Notes under the pieces: generated by a model
What the model was told of the DNA's origin: nothing
The model's database searches: none
Seen by the model: the letters and a program-made list of their open reading frames with translations, nothing else
Position numbers and translations under genes: made by a program
In this document: in pieces, positions 42,604 to 51,573 of the stretch
How the letters are laid out: each line of letters begins with the position of its first letter
Numbering within the stretch: position 1 is the first letter of the stretch
Assembly: GCF_001421245.1 (NCBI RefSeq)
Contig: NZ_LMKE01000002.1
Location: forward strand, 166,046-230,045
Direction: 5' to 3'
From: Sphingomonas sp. Leaf10
GTDB lineage: Bacteria; Pseudomonadota; Alphaproteobacteria; Sphingomonadales; Sphingomonadaceae
DNA length: 64,000 nt

Positions 42604-45486
42604 TCAGCGCCCGCCGCCGTACCGCAGCCTTGCGCCAGCGTAGAAATAACGCCCGACCGGCGAGATCGGCACGTTGGTTTCGAACCCGATATCGGGCCGC
42701 TGGTCGCCCAGATTGTTGACGCCGCCATAAAAGGAGAAATCGTCGTTGACCGCGACCTGCGCCTGCACGTCGTGGCTCCACAATTCCTTGTACCGGAAAT
42801 AGCGCGGATCGACGAGGCTGGGGTTGCTGTCGGTGTCGATCCGGGTGAAGCGGCGCACGCCGTTCTGCCAGCGCAGATTATAGCTGAGCGTCAACACCCC
42901 GCTGTTCCATGTCGGCGAGAAGGCGAGTGTGTAGCGCGGGCGGAACAGCTGATCGACATTGTTCTCGGTCACGGCACCCGGCGTCGCCACCTGTTCGAGC
43001 CGGTCGAGATAGCCGCCGACCAGCCGCAGGTCGAAATCGCCCGCCGATGCGGTCGCGAAGCGATAGGTCAGGTTCAACTCGGCGCCAGCGGTTCGGAAGG
43101 CGGCGACATTCTGCGGCTGGACGATGAAGCCGTTGATGAAGCCGCTGCCGGCGCGGCGGGTGATCGACCCGCAATAGGCGTTGTCGAGGCTCGGCTGATC
43201 GACGCACAATTCGGCGATGGTATTGGCGTCGGGGGTATTGATCGCATCGCGCAGGTCGATATCGTACCAGTCGAGCGCGATCGAGAGGCCCGGCACGAAA
43301 TCGGGACGCAGAACCAGGCCGGCGGTCCAGGTCCGGGCGACTTCGGGGCGCAGGTTGCGATTGCCCTCCTGCGTGCCCGGAATGAAGATCGTCGCATCAG
43401 GATTGTTGGCGGCGGTGAAGTTCGCGAAATCGCCGCCGGCAGCCGCGATCAGCGTCCGGCAATTCTCGGCGCGGAACGACGTGCCGAGGCTGCGATTGGC
43501 GACATAGCATGGGTCGGAGAAGAAATTGCTGGTGCCGGTCTGCGCCCGGAAGATCTCACCGATATTGGGCGCGCGGACCGATCGGCCGTATGATCCCCGG
43601 ACGCTGATCGCCGCGATCGGCGCATAGATCGCGTTGAACTGATAGGCGCGAGTCGATCCGATCGTCGAATAATCGGACAGGCGACCCGCCGCGCCGACCG
43701 AAAGCAGATGGGCGAAGGGGACCTCCTTCAGCAACGGGGCATTGACCTCGCCAAATGCTTCCCAGACGTCGAAACTGCCGTCCGACGGGGTCGGGATGAT
43801 ATATTCGTCATATTGGTAGAAGGCATTGTCGATCAGCGCCTGTGCCGGACGGAAGCGGCTCGATTCGCGGCGATATTCGCCACCGGTGGCAAAGGCGATC
43901 GGGCCGCCGGGCAGTTCGAAGAACTGGCCGAAATCGCCGGTCAGCGATGCGGTCGCGACATGCTGTTCGATGCGCGCATTGCTGACCGGGTTGCTGAGAT
44001 AATAGCCGAACGAGCGGCCATCGACGGTGTTGCCGCCAAAGGTGTTGACCGGCACGCATCCCGCCGCGCGCGCCTCGGCCGAACGGCACACGATCGCGCC
44101 GCTGCCGTCGCGCACCGCATCCAGTGCGTTCAGGAATTGGGTGTTCAGCCGGTCGTTCAGCTTGGTCGCGCGTACGTCCGTACGGCCATAGGTGTAGGAG
44201 GCGTCGTAGCTGGCATGATCGGTCAGCCGCCCGCTGACGTCGACAACGCCGCGCCACGTCCGCCGCCGGTCGCGTTCGCCCCGGCGGGGAATGTCGAAAT
44301 TGTTGCGGCTGATATCGACCGAGGTGAGGCCGGCGGCACGCGCCGCCGTCAGGATCGATGCCGGAATGAACGGATTGTCGAGCGCGATGGTCGCTGGATA
44401 ATTGCCGCCATAGCCGCTGAAGCTGGTCACTTCGCTCTGGACGAACTTGCCTTCTACCGCAAGCTTGAACGCGTCGGAGAAGTCGAAATGGGCCAGCGCG
44501 TTGACGGCGTGGCGTTCGGTACGCGGCAGGATATCGCCGACATAGCCAGCGACCGGCGTATCGTCCCCGCCGATCGAATAGCCGTCATTCTGCAGGAAGC
44601 GGCCGGGGGTATAGAGCGCGCCGTCGCCGCGAAACACCTGATCGCCGATGACGACATACCCCTGGTTCGACCCATAAGGATAGCGCAGGTCGCCGACCGG
44701 GCCGATCTTGTAGCTGCCCGGGCGGGTCGGGTCGTACCCGTCAAGGTTCACGAAATATTGCCGCTGGGCGAGCGTCAGATAGTCGCGATCGTCGTTCGCC
44801 AGCGGATCGTCGGCGTTATATTCATAGGCGAGGGTCAGATTGCCGCGCCCGTCCGAGAAATTGCGCCCGGCAATCAGTGAGGCAAATCGGTTGCCGGCAT
44901 CGCCGCGTTCCGAAATGCCCGCCTGCGCCCGCGCGGCGATCCCGTCGAAATCGCGGCGCAGCACAAAATTGACGACGCCCGACACGCCATCGGCACCATA
45001 GATGGCGGAGGCGGCGCCGGTCAGCACGTCGACGCGTTCGATCAGGTCGGTCGGGATCGCGTTGATATCGACGGCGGCGGTATCGGGCTGCCCGGCGACG
45101 TGGCGACGGCCGTTGACCAGCACCAGCGTCCGGTTGGGGCCAAGGCCGCGCAGGTCGAGCAGGTTCAGCCCGACCTGCCCCAGCGCACCATCAGCCTGGT
45201 TGCGGCCGGCGGTGCGGGTGCTGTCGAGCGAGTTGGTGAGCGCGGGGACGCGTTGCAGGAAGCTGGTGACGTTGGTCGTTCCCGACTGGCGCAGTTCCTC
45301 GGCACCCAGCGACACGACCGGATTGGGCGCGGCATAGTCCGGGCGGGCGATGCGCGATCCGGTGACGACGATTTCGCCGCCTTCGTCGCTCGCCGGCGGC
45401 GTCTCGGGGGCGGTCTGGGCCTGCGCGGACGCGGCGGCGAACAGCGCCGCTCCAGCGAGCAGGCGACGACGGATGACGATCGGCAT
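42604..45486 (-). CDS. TonB-dependent outer membrane receptor
   Basis: A 960-residue receptor: signal peptide (LLAGAALFAAASAQA), a TonB-box-like GGEIVVTGSRI, a plug domain (LRQSGTTNVTSFLQRVPAL; LLDLRGLGPNRTLVLVNGRR) and a 22-strand barrel to the C-terminus (GRYFYAGARLRY). It imports substrates through the outer membrane with TonB-ExbBD energy. The divergent ABC solute-binding protein and permease genes suggest the substrate is a sugar or oligosaccharide. The last residues GGGR follow the terminal strand. No SusD-like partner is present. Confidence 0.93.
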   Translation of the reverse strand: MPIVIRRRLLAGAALFAAASAQAQTAPETPPASDEGGEIVVTGSRIARPDYAAPNPVVSLGAEELRQSGTTNVTSFLQRVPALTNSLDSTRTAGRNQADGALGQVGLNLLDLRGLGPNRTLVLVNGRRHVAGQPDTAAVDINAIPTDLIERVDVLTGAASAIYGADGVSGVVNFVLRRDFDGIAARAQAGISERGDAGNRFASLIAGRNFSDGRGNLTLAYEYNADDPLANDDRDYLTLAQRQYFVNLDGYDPTRPGSYKIGPVGDLRYPYGSNQGYVVIGDQVFRGDGALYTPGRFLQNDGYSIGGDDTPVAGYVGDILPRTERHAVNALAHFDFSDAFKLAVEGKFVQSEVTSFSGYGGNYPATIALDNPFIPASILTAARAAGLTSVDISRNNFDIPRRGERDRRRTWRGVVDVSGRLTDHASYDASYTYGRTDVRATKLNDRLNTQFLNALDAVRDGSGAIVCRSAEARAAGCVPVNTFGGNTVDGRSFGYYLSNPVSNARIEQHVATASLTGDFGQFFELPGGPIAFATGGEYRRESSRFRPAQALIDNAFYQYDEYIIPTPSDGSFDVWEAFGEVNAPLLKEVPFAHLLSVGAAGRLSDYSTIGSTRAYQFNAIYAPIAAISVRGSYGRSVRAPNIGEIFRAQTGTSNFFSDPCYVANRSLGTSFRAENCRTLIAAAGGDFANFTAANNPDATIFIPGTQEGNRNLRPEVARTWTAGLVLRPDFVPGLSIALDWYDIDLRDAINTPDANTIAELCVDQPSLDNAYCGSITRRAGSGFINGFIVQPQNVAAFRTAGAELNLTYRFATASAGDFDLRLVGGYLDRLEQVATPGAVTENNVDQLFRPRYTLAFSPTWNSGVLTLSYNLRWQNGVRRFTRIDTDSNPSLVDPRYFRYKELWSHDVQAQVAVNDDFSFYGGVNNLGDQRPDIGFETNVPISPVGRYFYAGARLRYGGGR

Positions 45487-45598
45487 GATGTAAGTTCCCC
45501 CTGACCAGCGCGCCCGTTCGACGTCGATTCCGGTCGAACGTCAAAACGGTCCGACGCCCGAAAGGGTTCGGGTGCGTACGTATTGGACCGTAATAAAT

Positions 45599-45621
45599 GG
45601 CGGTTCCGCCAGTATTTACTG
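45599..45621. promoter_or_regulatory. Tandem inverted repeats in the receptor/ABC divergent promoter
   Basis: GGCGGTTCCGCC and CAGTATTTACTG, each with 5-bp arms and a TT spacer, sit side by side (45599-45610 and 45610-45621) in the 180-bp gap between the divergent TonB receptor and ABC genes. Either could be an operator for a regulator outside the window. Confidence 0.4.
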
Positions 45622-45666
45622 ACCGGGTCGCTGGTGTGCGCCGCCGCGATCCGGCATCGTCGCGCG

Positions 45667-46932
45667 ATGCAAAGCCGGGACGAACGAAGCGGGCCGACCC
45701 GCAGGGCGATGCTCGGCATGCTCCCCGGATTGGCGATCGGCGCCTGTGCGCGGCCGACCGGCGTCCCGCCGCTGCGCGTCTGGGCGATGAGCTATGAGGG
45801 CGATTATTCGCCGCATTTGATGCCCGGCTTCACCGCCGCGACCGGCATTCCGGTCGAGGTGCAGTCGCTGCCCTCCACCGCTTCGCACGAAAAGCTGCTG
45901 ACGGCACATGCCGGCGGAGCGCTTCCCGACGTCCTGATGTTGTTCAACGGGTGGATCCGCGAATTCGCGATGATCCGCGCGGTGGCGCCGGTGCCGTCGC
46001 CGGCGCTGACCGCCGGGCTGTTCCCCGGCATCCGCGACGCGCTGCGCATCGGCGGGCGCGATTATGCGGTACCGTGGTCGGTCGCGCCGCAGGTCCAATA
46101 TTATCGCACCGATATCGTGCATGAGGCGGGCTATGCGACGCCGCCGCTCGACTGGGACGGGTGGTTGACCATGGCGCGTGCGATCAAACGGCGTCGACCC
46201 GACAACTATGTGTTCCTGATGCTGCTCAACTGGCCCGGCGCGCTGCTGACGATGATGACGCAGGCGGGGGCGACGATGCTGCGCGACCATGCGACACGCG
46301 GCAATTTCCGGTCCGATCCGGTGCGCGAAGCCTTTGCCTATTACGCCAGTCTGTTCGCCGAGGGCCTCGCCCCGCGCGCGGCATCGACCGAGGTACAGGA
46401 CCCGCTGGCGGCGTTCGCGCAAGGCTATTTCGCGATCTGGCCAAGTTCGCCGACGACGCTGCTCGACCTGCGCCGCCGCGCCGCCGACATTCCGCCCGAT
46501 CGCTGGTCGACGGCGCGGCTGGCCGGACCGAACGGGCCGGGACCGGTATCGGGCGACAGCGCCAGCCTGTGCGTGTCGACCACGACCGACCGCCCGACCG
46601 AGGCATGGGCGCTGGTCCGGCACATGACGTCGCGCGACAGCGAACTGACGTTTCAACGGATGATCGGCAATTTGCCCGCGCGACTGGACGCATGGGATTC
46701 GCCGCAACTGGCGCTGCCGGTGCTGCGCGCGTTTCGCGAACAGATGGACCAGCCGGCACCGATCCCGCCGGTCGTCGAATGGGAACGCATTCAGGGGGAG
46801 ATCCAGCTTGCCGCCGAACGGGTGGTGCGTGGGCTTCAGACGATCGAACAGGCGCTGACCGCGCTCGACGAACGGGTCGACCAGTTACTGGCGAAGCGGC
46901 GCGCGCTGGTCGATGCGGGACGGATCGCATGA
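45667..46932 (+). CDS. ABC transporter solute-binding lipoprotein (sugar type)
   Basis: A 421-residue family 1 extracellular solute-binding protein. Twin arginines (12-13) precede a hydrophobic stretch and a lipobox (AIGAC, C27), so it is a lipoprotein, possibly Tat-exported. The mature part shows MPGFTAATGIPVEVQ and the central DYAVPWSVAPQVQYYR, matching sugar binders. ATG 45667 avoids an upstream low-quality extension. The stop overlaps the first permease start (ATGA). Confidence 0.9.
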   Translation: MQSRDERSGPTRRAMLGMLPGLAIGACARPTGVPPLRVWAMSYEGDYSPHLMPGFTAATGIPVEVQSLPSTASHEKLLTAHAGGALPDVLMLFNGWIREFAMIRAVAPVPSPALTAGLFPGIRDALRIGGRDYAVPWSVAPQVQYYRTDIVHEAGYATPPLDWDGWLTMARAIKRRRPDNYVFLMLLNWPGALLTMMTQAGATMLRDHATRGNFRSDPVREAFAYYASLFAEGLAPRAASTEVQDPLAAFAQGYFAIWPSSPTTLLDLRRRAADIPPDRWSTARLAGPNGPGPVSGDSASLCVSTTTDRPTEAWALVRHMTSRDSELTFQRMIGNLPARLDAWDSPQLALPVLRAFREQMDQPAPIPPVVEWERIQGEIQLAAERVVRGLQTIEQALTALDERVDQLLAKRRALVDAGRIA

Positions 46933-47810
46933 CCCGCCAGTCGCGTGCCGCATGGCTGTTCACCGCGCCGGTGCTGACCATCATCCTGATCGTGCTGGTA
47001 ATCCCCACGATCGCGGCGCTGGCGCTGTCGGTCACCGACTATTCGGTCTATGCACTGGCGGATTCCGCCAATGTGCGTTTCGTCGGCATCGACAATTTCG
47101 TCGAACTGCTGGCGACACCGCTGTTCTGGCGATCGCTGAAGAACACGGTGATCTTTGCGGTGCTGGGCGTGCCGATGGCGATCGGGACGTCGCTGTTCGC
47201 CGCGCTGTTGCTGAACGACGCGATAGTGCGGTGGAAGCCGCTGTGGCGCGTCGCGCTGTTCGCGCCCTATGTCACCAGCGTGGTCGCGACCGCCGTCGTG
47301 TGGCGGTTCCTGTTCAACGAACGCTTCGGCCTGCTCAATCGGGGGCTGGCGCTGTTCGGCATCCCGCCTGTCGACTGGCTGGGCAATCCCGACAGTTCGA
47401 TCCCCGCGATCCTGATCTTCGTGACGTGGAAGATCTTCGGCTACAACATGATCGTCTTCACCGCCGCGCTGTCGGGGGTGCCGCAGGATCTGATGGAGGC
47501 GGCACGGCTCGACGGGGCGGGGCGTTGGCTGCGTTTCCGCCATGTGACGCTGCCGGCGATCGGGCCGACGTTGCTGCTGGCGGCGGTGATGAGCGTCGCC
47601 GGGTTCCTGCAGATCTTTGCCGAACCCTATGTGATGACGCTCGGAGGCCCGGCGCAGAGCACGACGACGGTGCTGTATTTCATGTTTGAGGAAGGGTTCA
47701 AATGGTGGAACCTGGGACAGGCGAGCGCGGTCGCCTTCGTCCTGTTCGTCATGATCCTGCTGCTCACTTGGGTCCAGACCCGCATCGGCAGGAGGAACGA
47801 ATGGCTGTAG
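46929..47810 (+). CDS. Sugar ABC transporter permease 1 (MalF/UgpA type)
   Basis: A 293-residue inner-membrane permease with six hydrophobic segments and the EAA loop EAARLDGAGRWLRFRHVTLP that contacts the ATPase. The start overlaps the binding-protein stop by 4 bp and the end overlaps the second permease by 10 bp. Together they form a heterodimeric channel for the solute delivered by the lipoprotein. Confidence 0.92.
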   Translation: MTRQSRAAWLFTAPVLTIILIVLVIPTIAALALSVTDYSVYALADSANVRFVGIDNFVELLATPLFWRSLKNTVIFAVLGVPMAIGTSLFAALLLNDAIVRWKPLWRVALFAPYVTSVVATAVVWRFLFNERFGLLNRGLALFGIPPVDWLGNPDSSIPAILIFVTWKIFGYNMIVFTAALSGVPQDLMEAARLDGAGRWLRFRHVTLPAIGPTLLLAAVMSVAGFLQIFAEPYVMTLGGPAQSTTTVLYFMFEEGFKWWNLGQASAVAFVLFVMILLLTWVQTRIGRRNEWL

Positions 47811-48652
47811 GGAAACTGCGCGCGCTCATAGCCAATGCCGCGGTCGTCGCGCTGGTCGCGCTGACGGTCGCGCCGCTCGTCTATATGGTGATCGTGTCGT
47901 TCATGCCGCGCGGGGAATCGGGCACGCTGCCGATCCCGCTCTGGCCGTCGCGCTGGTCGCTGGAAAATTATCACGAACTGCTGGTCCGGCGGCAGATCGA
48001 CGGGGCGTGGTTCGATTATCGCATCCTGCCGGCGCTCAGGAACAGTATCGGCGTCGCGATGCTATCGACGCTGTTCGGGCTGCTGCTGACCGTGCCGGCG
48101 GGCTATGCCTTTGCCAAATTACGCTTTCGCGGGCGCGAACGGTTGCTGAAACTGCTGATCGCGGCGCTGGTCGTGCCGGGACAGGTCGCCATGCTGCCGC
48201 TGTTCCTGATCTTCCGCCATCTGGGGCTGGTCAACAGCTATGCCGGGGTGATCCTGCCGGGGCTGGCCGGGATTTTCGGCGTGCTGTTCGTGCGACAGGC
48301 GACATTGGCGATCCCCGACGAACTGATCGATGCGGCGCGGATGGACGGGGCCAGTGAGCTGCGCATCTTCCGCACGATCGTCCTGCCGCTGCTGACCCCG
48401 GTGGTGGTGACGCTGGCGCTGTTCACCTTCCTTGCCAGCTGGAACGATTTCATGTGGCCGCTGGTGATCCTCGCCGATCAGCAGCGCTACACCCTGCCGG
48501 TCGCGGTCGCGGCGATCGCCCGCGAACACGCCGCCGATGGCGAATTGATGATGGCGGCATCGGTGGTGACGACGATGCCGGTGCTGCTGATCTTCCTCCT
48601 GCTCCAGCGTTATTACCTGACCGGGCTACTCGGTGGCGGGGTCAAGGGATAG
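47801..48652 (+). CDS. Sugar ABC transporter permease 2 (MalG/UgpE type)
   Basis: A 283-residue permease with six hydrophobic segments and the EAA loop DAARMDGASELRIFRTIVLP. ATG 47801 (after GGAGGAACGA) lies inside the permease 1 gene and runs 10 bp past its stop. The 3' end overlaps the convergent ATPase gene by 40 bp. Confidence 0.92.
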   Translation: MAVGKLRALIANAAVVALVALTVAPLVYMVIVSFMPRGESGTLPIPLWPSRWSLENYHELLVRRQIDGAWFDYRILPALRNSIGVAMLSTLFGLLLTVPAGYAFAKLRFRGRERLLKLLIAALVVPGQVAMLPLFLIFRHLGLVNSYAGVILPGLAGIFGVLFVRQATLAIPDELIDAARMDGASELRIFRTIVLPLLTPVVVTLALFTFLASWNDFMWPLVILADQQRYTLPVAVAAIAREHAADGELMMAASVVTTMPVLLIFLLLQRYYLTGLLGGGVKG

Positions 48653-49722
48653 GCGCGGCCATCGGCGGCAAAGACATGCGCGTCGTGCGGCGCGATCGAG
48701 AAGTGCAGCACCTCGCCCAACGTCACCGAACGATCGCCGGGCAGTTGCGCGACGATGGTGTCGGCATCGCCACGCGCGCCCAGATGCGCGAACGACAGCG
48801 GCCCCAGCCGTTCGAACAGCTCGACCGCGCCCGCGAACGGACCGTCTTCATCGGCGACCAGATGTTCGGGCCGTATGCCCAGCGTGACGGCGGTGCCGAT
48901 ATCGTCGATGCCCGCCCGTGCCGCGGTCTCGACCAGCGCGCCGTCGGTCAGGCGCAGCGTCGCGCCGGTCGGGGTCAGGGCGGCCAGCATCGCCGGCAAC
49001 AGGTTCATGCCCGGCGATCCGATCGCGGCGGCGACGGCGATGCTGGCCGGACGGCGATAGACGTCGATTGGGGCGCCGACCTGTTCGATCCGCCCCGCGC
49101 TCATCACGACGATGCGGTTGGCGAGCGTCATCGCCTCCAGCTGGTCGTGCGTGACATAGATCATCGTTGCGGCAAGTTGTTGATGGAGGCGTGCGAATTC
49201 ATGCCGCATCCGCGCCCGCAACGACGTGTCGAGGTTGGAGAGCGGTTCGTCGAGCAGCAGCACCTGCGGCCGGCGAACGACCGCGCGGGCGATCGATACG
49301 CGCTGCCGCTGTCCCCCCGACAGCGCACGCGGCCGACGATCGAGCAGGTCGGTCAGGTCGAGCATCGCCGCCGTCTCGGCCACGCGCTCGGCGATCTCCT
49401 GCTTCGGCAGGCCGGCGACCTTCAGGGGGAAGGCGATGTTCCCGGCGACGGTCAGATGGGGGTAGAGGGCATAGGACTGGAACACCATCGCCACGCCGCG
49501 TTCAGCGGGGGGCACGTTGGTGACGTCGTGCCCGCCGATCAGGATGCGGCCTTCGCTGGCGGTTTCCAGCCCGGCGATCATCCGCAGCAGCGTCGATTTG
49601 CCGCAGCCCGATGGCCCCACCAGCACGACGAACTCGCCATCGGCTATCCGCAGATCGCTGGGCGATAGGGCAGTCGTATCGCCGAAGCGCTTTCCAAGTC
49701 CTGCAATGTCGACCGCCGCCAT
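48613..49722 (-). CDS. Sugar ABC transporter ATPase (MalK/UgpC type)
   Basis: A 369-residue ATPase with Walker A GPSGCGKST (36-44), the signature LSGGQRQRVSIARA, Walker B VLLLDEPLSNLD and H-loop THDQLEAMT. A C-terminal OB-like regulatory domain (residues ~240-369; LGIRPEHLVADEDG) matches MalK/UgpC. It would energise the two permeases, but it is encoded on the opposite strand, tail-to-tail with them and overlapping by 40 bp, so expression is not from the same message. ATG 49722 is preferred to upstream in-frame codons. Confidence 0.93.
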   Translation of the reverse strand: MAAVDIAGLGKRFGDTTALSPSDLRIADGEFVVLVGPSGCGKSTLLRMIAGLETASEGRILIGGHDVTNVPPAERGVAMVFQSYALYPHLTVAGNIAFPLKVAGLPKQEIAERVAETAAMLDLTDLLDRRPRALSGGQRQRVSIARAVVRRPQVLLLDEPLSNLDTSLRARMRHEFARLHQQLAATMIYVTHDQLEAMTLANRIVVMSAGRIEQVGAPIDVYRRPASIAVAAAIGSPGMNLLPAMLAALTPTGATLRLTDGALVETAARAGIDDIGTAVTLGIRPEHLVADEDGPFAGAVELFERLGPLSFAHLGARGDADTIVAQLPGDRSVTLGEVLHFSIAPHDAHVFAADGRAYPLTPPPSSPVR

Positions 49723-49817
49723 GATCTCTCCCATGTATCGCAACGGCTTACGCGCATCGGTGGGCGGTGCAACCTTGGGTGCGGTAGCGGCGGTTGGGGT
49801 AGTCCCGGCATGGAGCG

Positions 49818-49966
49818 CATGAAATCCTCCCCGGCACGGGGAGGGGGACCAGCGAAGCTGGGGGAGGGTGGGTGTCGGCAAACGGAACGGGTGCGCTTGC
49901 GGCGATCCCCCTCCACCATTCGCTTCGCGAACGGTCCCTCTCCCCGCGAGCGGGGAGGATTTGCAT
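49818..49966. repeat. Family C palindromic repeat, copy 2
   Basis: TCCTCCCCGGCACGGGGAGG on the left and CTCCCCGCGAGCGGGGAGGA on the right; arms GGGGGACC and GGTCC close an inner palindrome CCATTCGCTTCGCGAACGG. Part of the gene-free interval 49723-50144. Confidence 0.8.
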
Positions 49967-50008
49967 TGCGTTGAAGCCGATCGACATTCGGCGGCGTGAC
50001 CGTTCGGC

Positions 50009-50120
50009 TCCCCTCCCTGACCAGGGATGGACTGGGGCTGGGTCGGCCTACGAGGGAACGAAAGCGCGCCGCAACCGGCCTACCCACCCCCGACCCCTCC
50101 CTTCCAGGGGGGAGAGGGAC
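50009..50120. repeat. Family B palindromic repeat, copy 3
   Basis: CTCCCCTCCCTGACCAGGG opens and CCCTCCCTTCCAGGGGGGAG closes, with GGGTCGGCCTACGAGGGAAC and CCTACCCACCCCCGA inside. With copy 2 of family C it occupies most of 49723-50144, where I see no gene. Confidence 0.8.
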
Positions 50121-50144
50121 ATCTCTGTCTGCATCTCGATCGGT

Positions 50145-50882
50145 TTAGAAGCGGAAGGCGGTTCCGACGTAGATCGCCTGGCTGTCGCGACGATCGGGAG
50201 CGATACGCAGCATGCGTTCGCGCTCCGAGCGGTAGCGGACGCCGGCGGTCACATCAAGGTTGCGGGTCAGCTTGTACGACCCGCCCATGTCGAGCGAATA
50301 GCCCGACGGATCGGCGATCAGCGCGGGCTGATCGGCGAGCGGACGGTCGCTGCTCGCGCCGACGCGGCCGGTGAACTTGCGGCCAGAATAGCTGACGCCG
50401 ACGCCCATCTGTTCGCGGCTGCCCGGCTGTCCGGCAAGGTCGAGGCGGGTCACGTCGCCCGATACCGCCAGCCGCTTCCAGCCGACCGACATGCCGAGAT
50501 TATAGGCGACCGGGTTCAGCGTCTGCACCGGCGCCGCCGCGGCGACGCGATCGGGCAGGCGGTTCGGCTGCAGCGTACGGGTGCGCACCGCGACCTTGAC
50601 CGAACGGTTGCCGATCACCGCGCCTTCGGACGGCGTGAACTGAAAGCCCGGCGCGTTCAGCGCGGTGCGCGACAACGCGGCGGCAAGCCGCGGGTCGGCC
50701 GATGCCGGGGTGAACGAACCGAAGGCGACCAGCGGCATCGATTCGGGATTGATCCGCTTCAGGACGCGCGGCGCGCGCTGTTCCTGCGCGAAGAGTGCAG
50801 GGGACGCACCGAGACCGGCGGCGATCATCGCCCCCAATCCTATGCCAGCCCAGATCCTGCTGCCCGTCATCATGTCCCTCAC
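50145..50882 (-). CDS. Predicted outer-membrane beta-barrel protein
   Basis: A 245-residue exported protein: signal peptide (about 1-33, ending ASPALFA), a proline/serine region, then alternating-residue strands (YNLGMSVGWKRLAVSGDVTR; GVGVSYSGRKFTGRVG; SLDMGGSYKLTRNLDVTAGVRYR) and a terminal phenylalanine (YVGTAFRF), as in outer-membrane proteins. It looks like an 8- to 10-strand barrel. ATG 50873 or 50870 are alternative starts. No ligand or family is apparent. Confidence 0.72.
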   Translation of the reverse strand: MRDMMTGSRIWAGIGLGAMIAAGLGASPALFAQEQRAPRVLKRINPESMPLVAFGSFTPASADPRLAAALSRTALNAPGFQFTPSEGAVIGNRSVKVAVRTRTLQPNRLPDRVAAAAPVQTLNPVAYNLGMSVGWKRLAVSGDVTRLDLAGQPGSREQMGVGVSYSGRKFTGRVGASSDRPLADQPALIADPSGYSLDMGGSYKLTRNLDVTAGVRYRSERERMLRIAPDRRDSQAIYVGTAFRF

Positions 50883-51127
50883 TCCCCGCCAATGGCGCTA
50901 TCACGATTCGGTTGCGTGGCACCACCGGCTCCGGTCGCTTTCCGGCGACCTGTTGCATCGAACCCACATATTTGTCCGACCAGACGCTGATCCGCATCAA
51001 ATCGGAACGGCAATCGATCGCGTCCGTCCGGTTCCGCGCCCGATCACCAACCCGCTTGCCGCGTCCGCGCCACCTCCTATAGAAGCGGCGCGAACTGCCT
51101 TAATGGCCTGTAGTCAAGGAACCGCCA

Positions 51128-51562
51128 ATGAACCGCCCGCTGCTGATCGCGTTGCTGGCAACTTTTGCCCTGCCGATGGCCGCGTGCAGCGGCGGCAAGG
51201 GGCGCGTCGCCGGTGATCTCGCCGCGTCGAAGGTCACGACGATCGGCGTCAACAGCTATCTGTGGCGCGCCAGCCTCGACACGCTGTCGTTCATGCCGCT
51301 GACCCAGACCGATTCGAATGGCGGCGTCATCGTCACCGATTGGTACGTCAATCCGGCCACGCCGACCGAGCGGACCAAGGTGACGGTCACGATCCTCGAC
51401 CAGGACCTGCGCGCAGATGCGCTGCGCGTCGCGGCGCTGCGCCAGATCAATCGCGGCGGTCAATGGGTCGAGGCCCCGGTCGAGGCGGCAACGGTGCAGA
51501 AGCTGGAGGATATCATCCTGACGCGGGCGCGCGACCTGCGCCGCGGGGCGGTGACGGGCTGA
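51128..51562 (+). CDS. DUF3576 lipoprotein
   Basis: A 144-residue protein of the alphaproteobacterial DUF3576 family, with a signal and lipobox ([10 protein letters not shown]20) and the conserved [18 protein letters not shown] near residue 42. The family is thought to act in the envelope but has no known activity. It is followed 11 bp later by leuS; gene order DUF3576-leuS-lptE-holA recurs in sphingomonads. Confidence 0.88.
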   Translation: MNRPLLIALLATFALPMAACSGGKGRVAGDLAASKVTTIGVNSYLWRASLDTLSFMPLTQTDSNGGVIVTDWYVNPATPTERTKVTVTILDQDLRADALRVAALRQINRGGQWVEAPVEAATVQKLEDIILTRARDLRRGAVTG

Positions 51563-51573
51563 GCGACGCGCCG

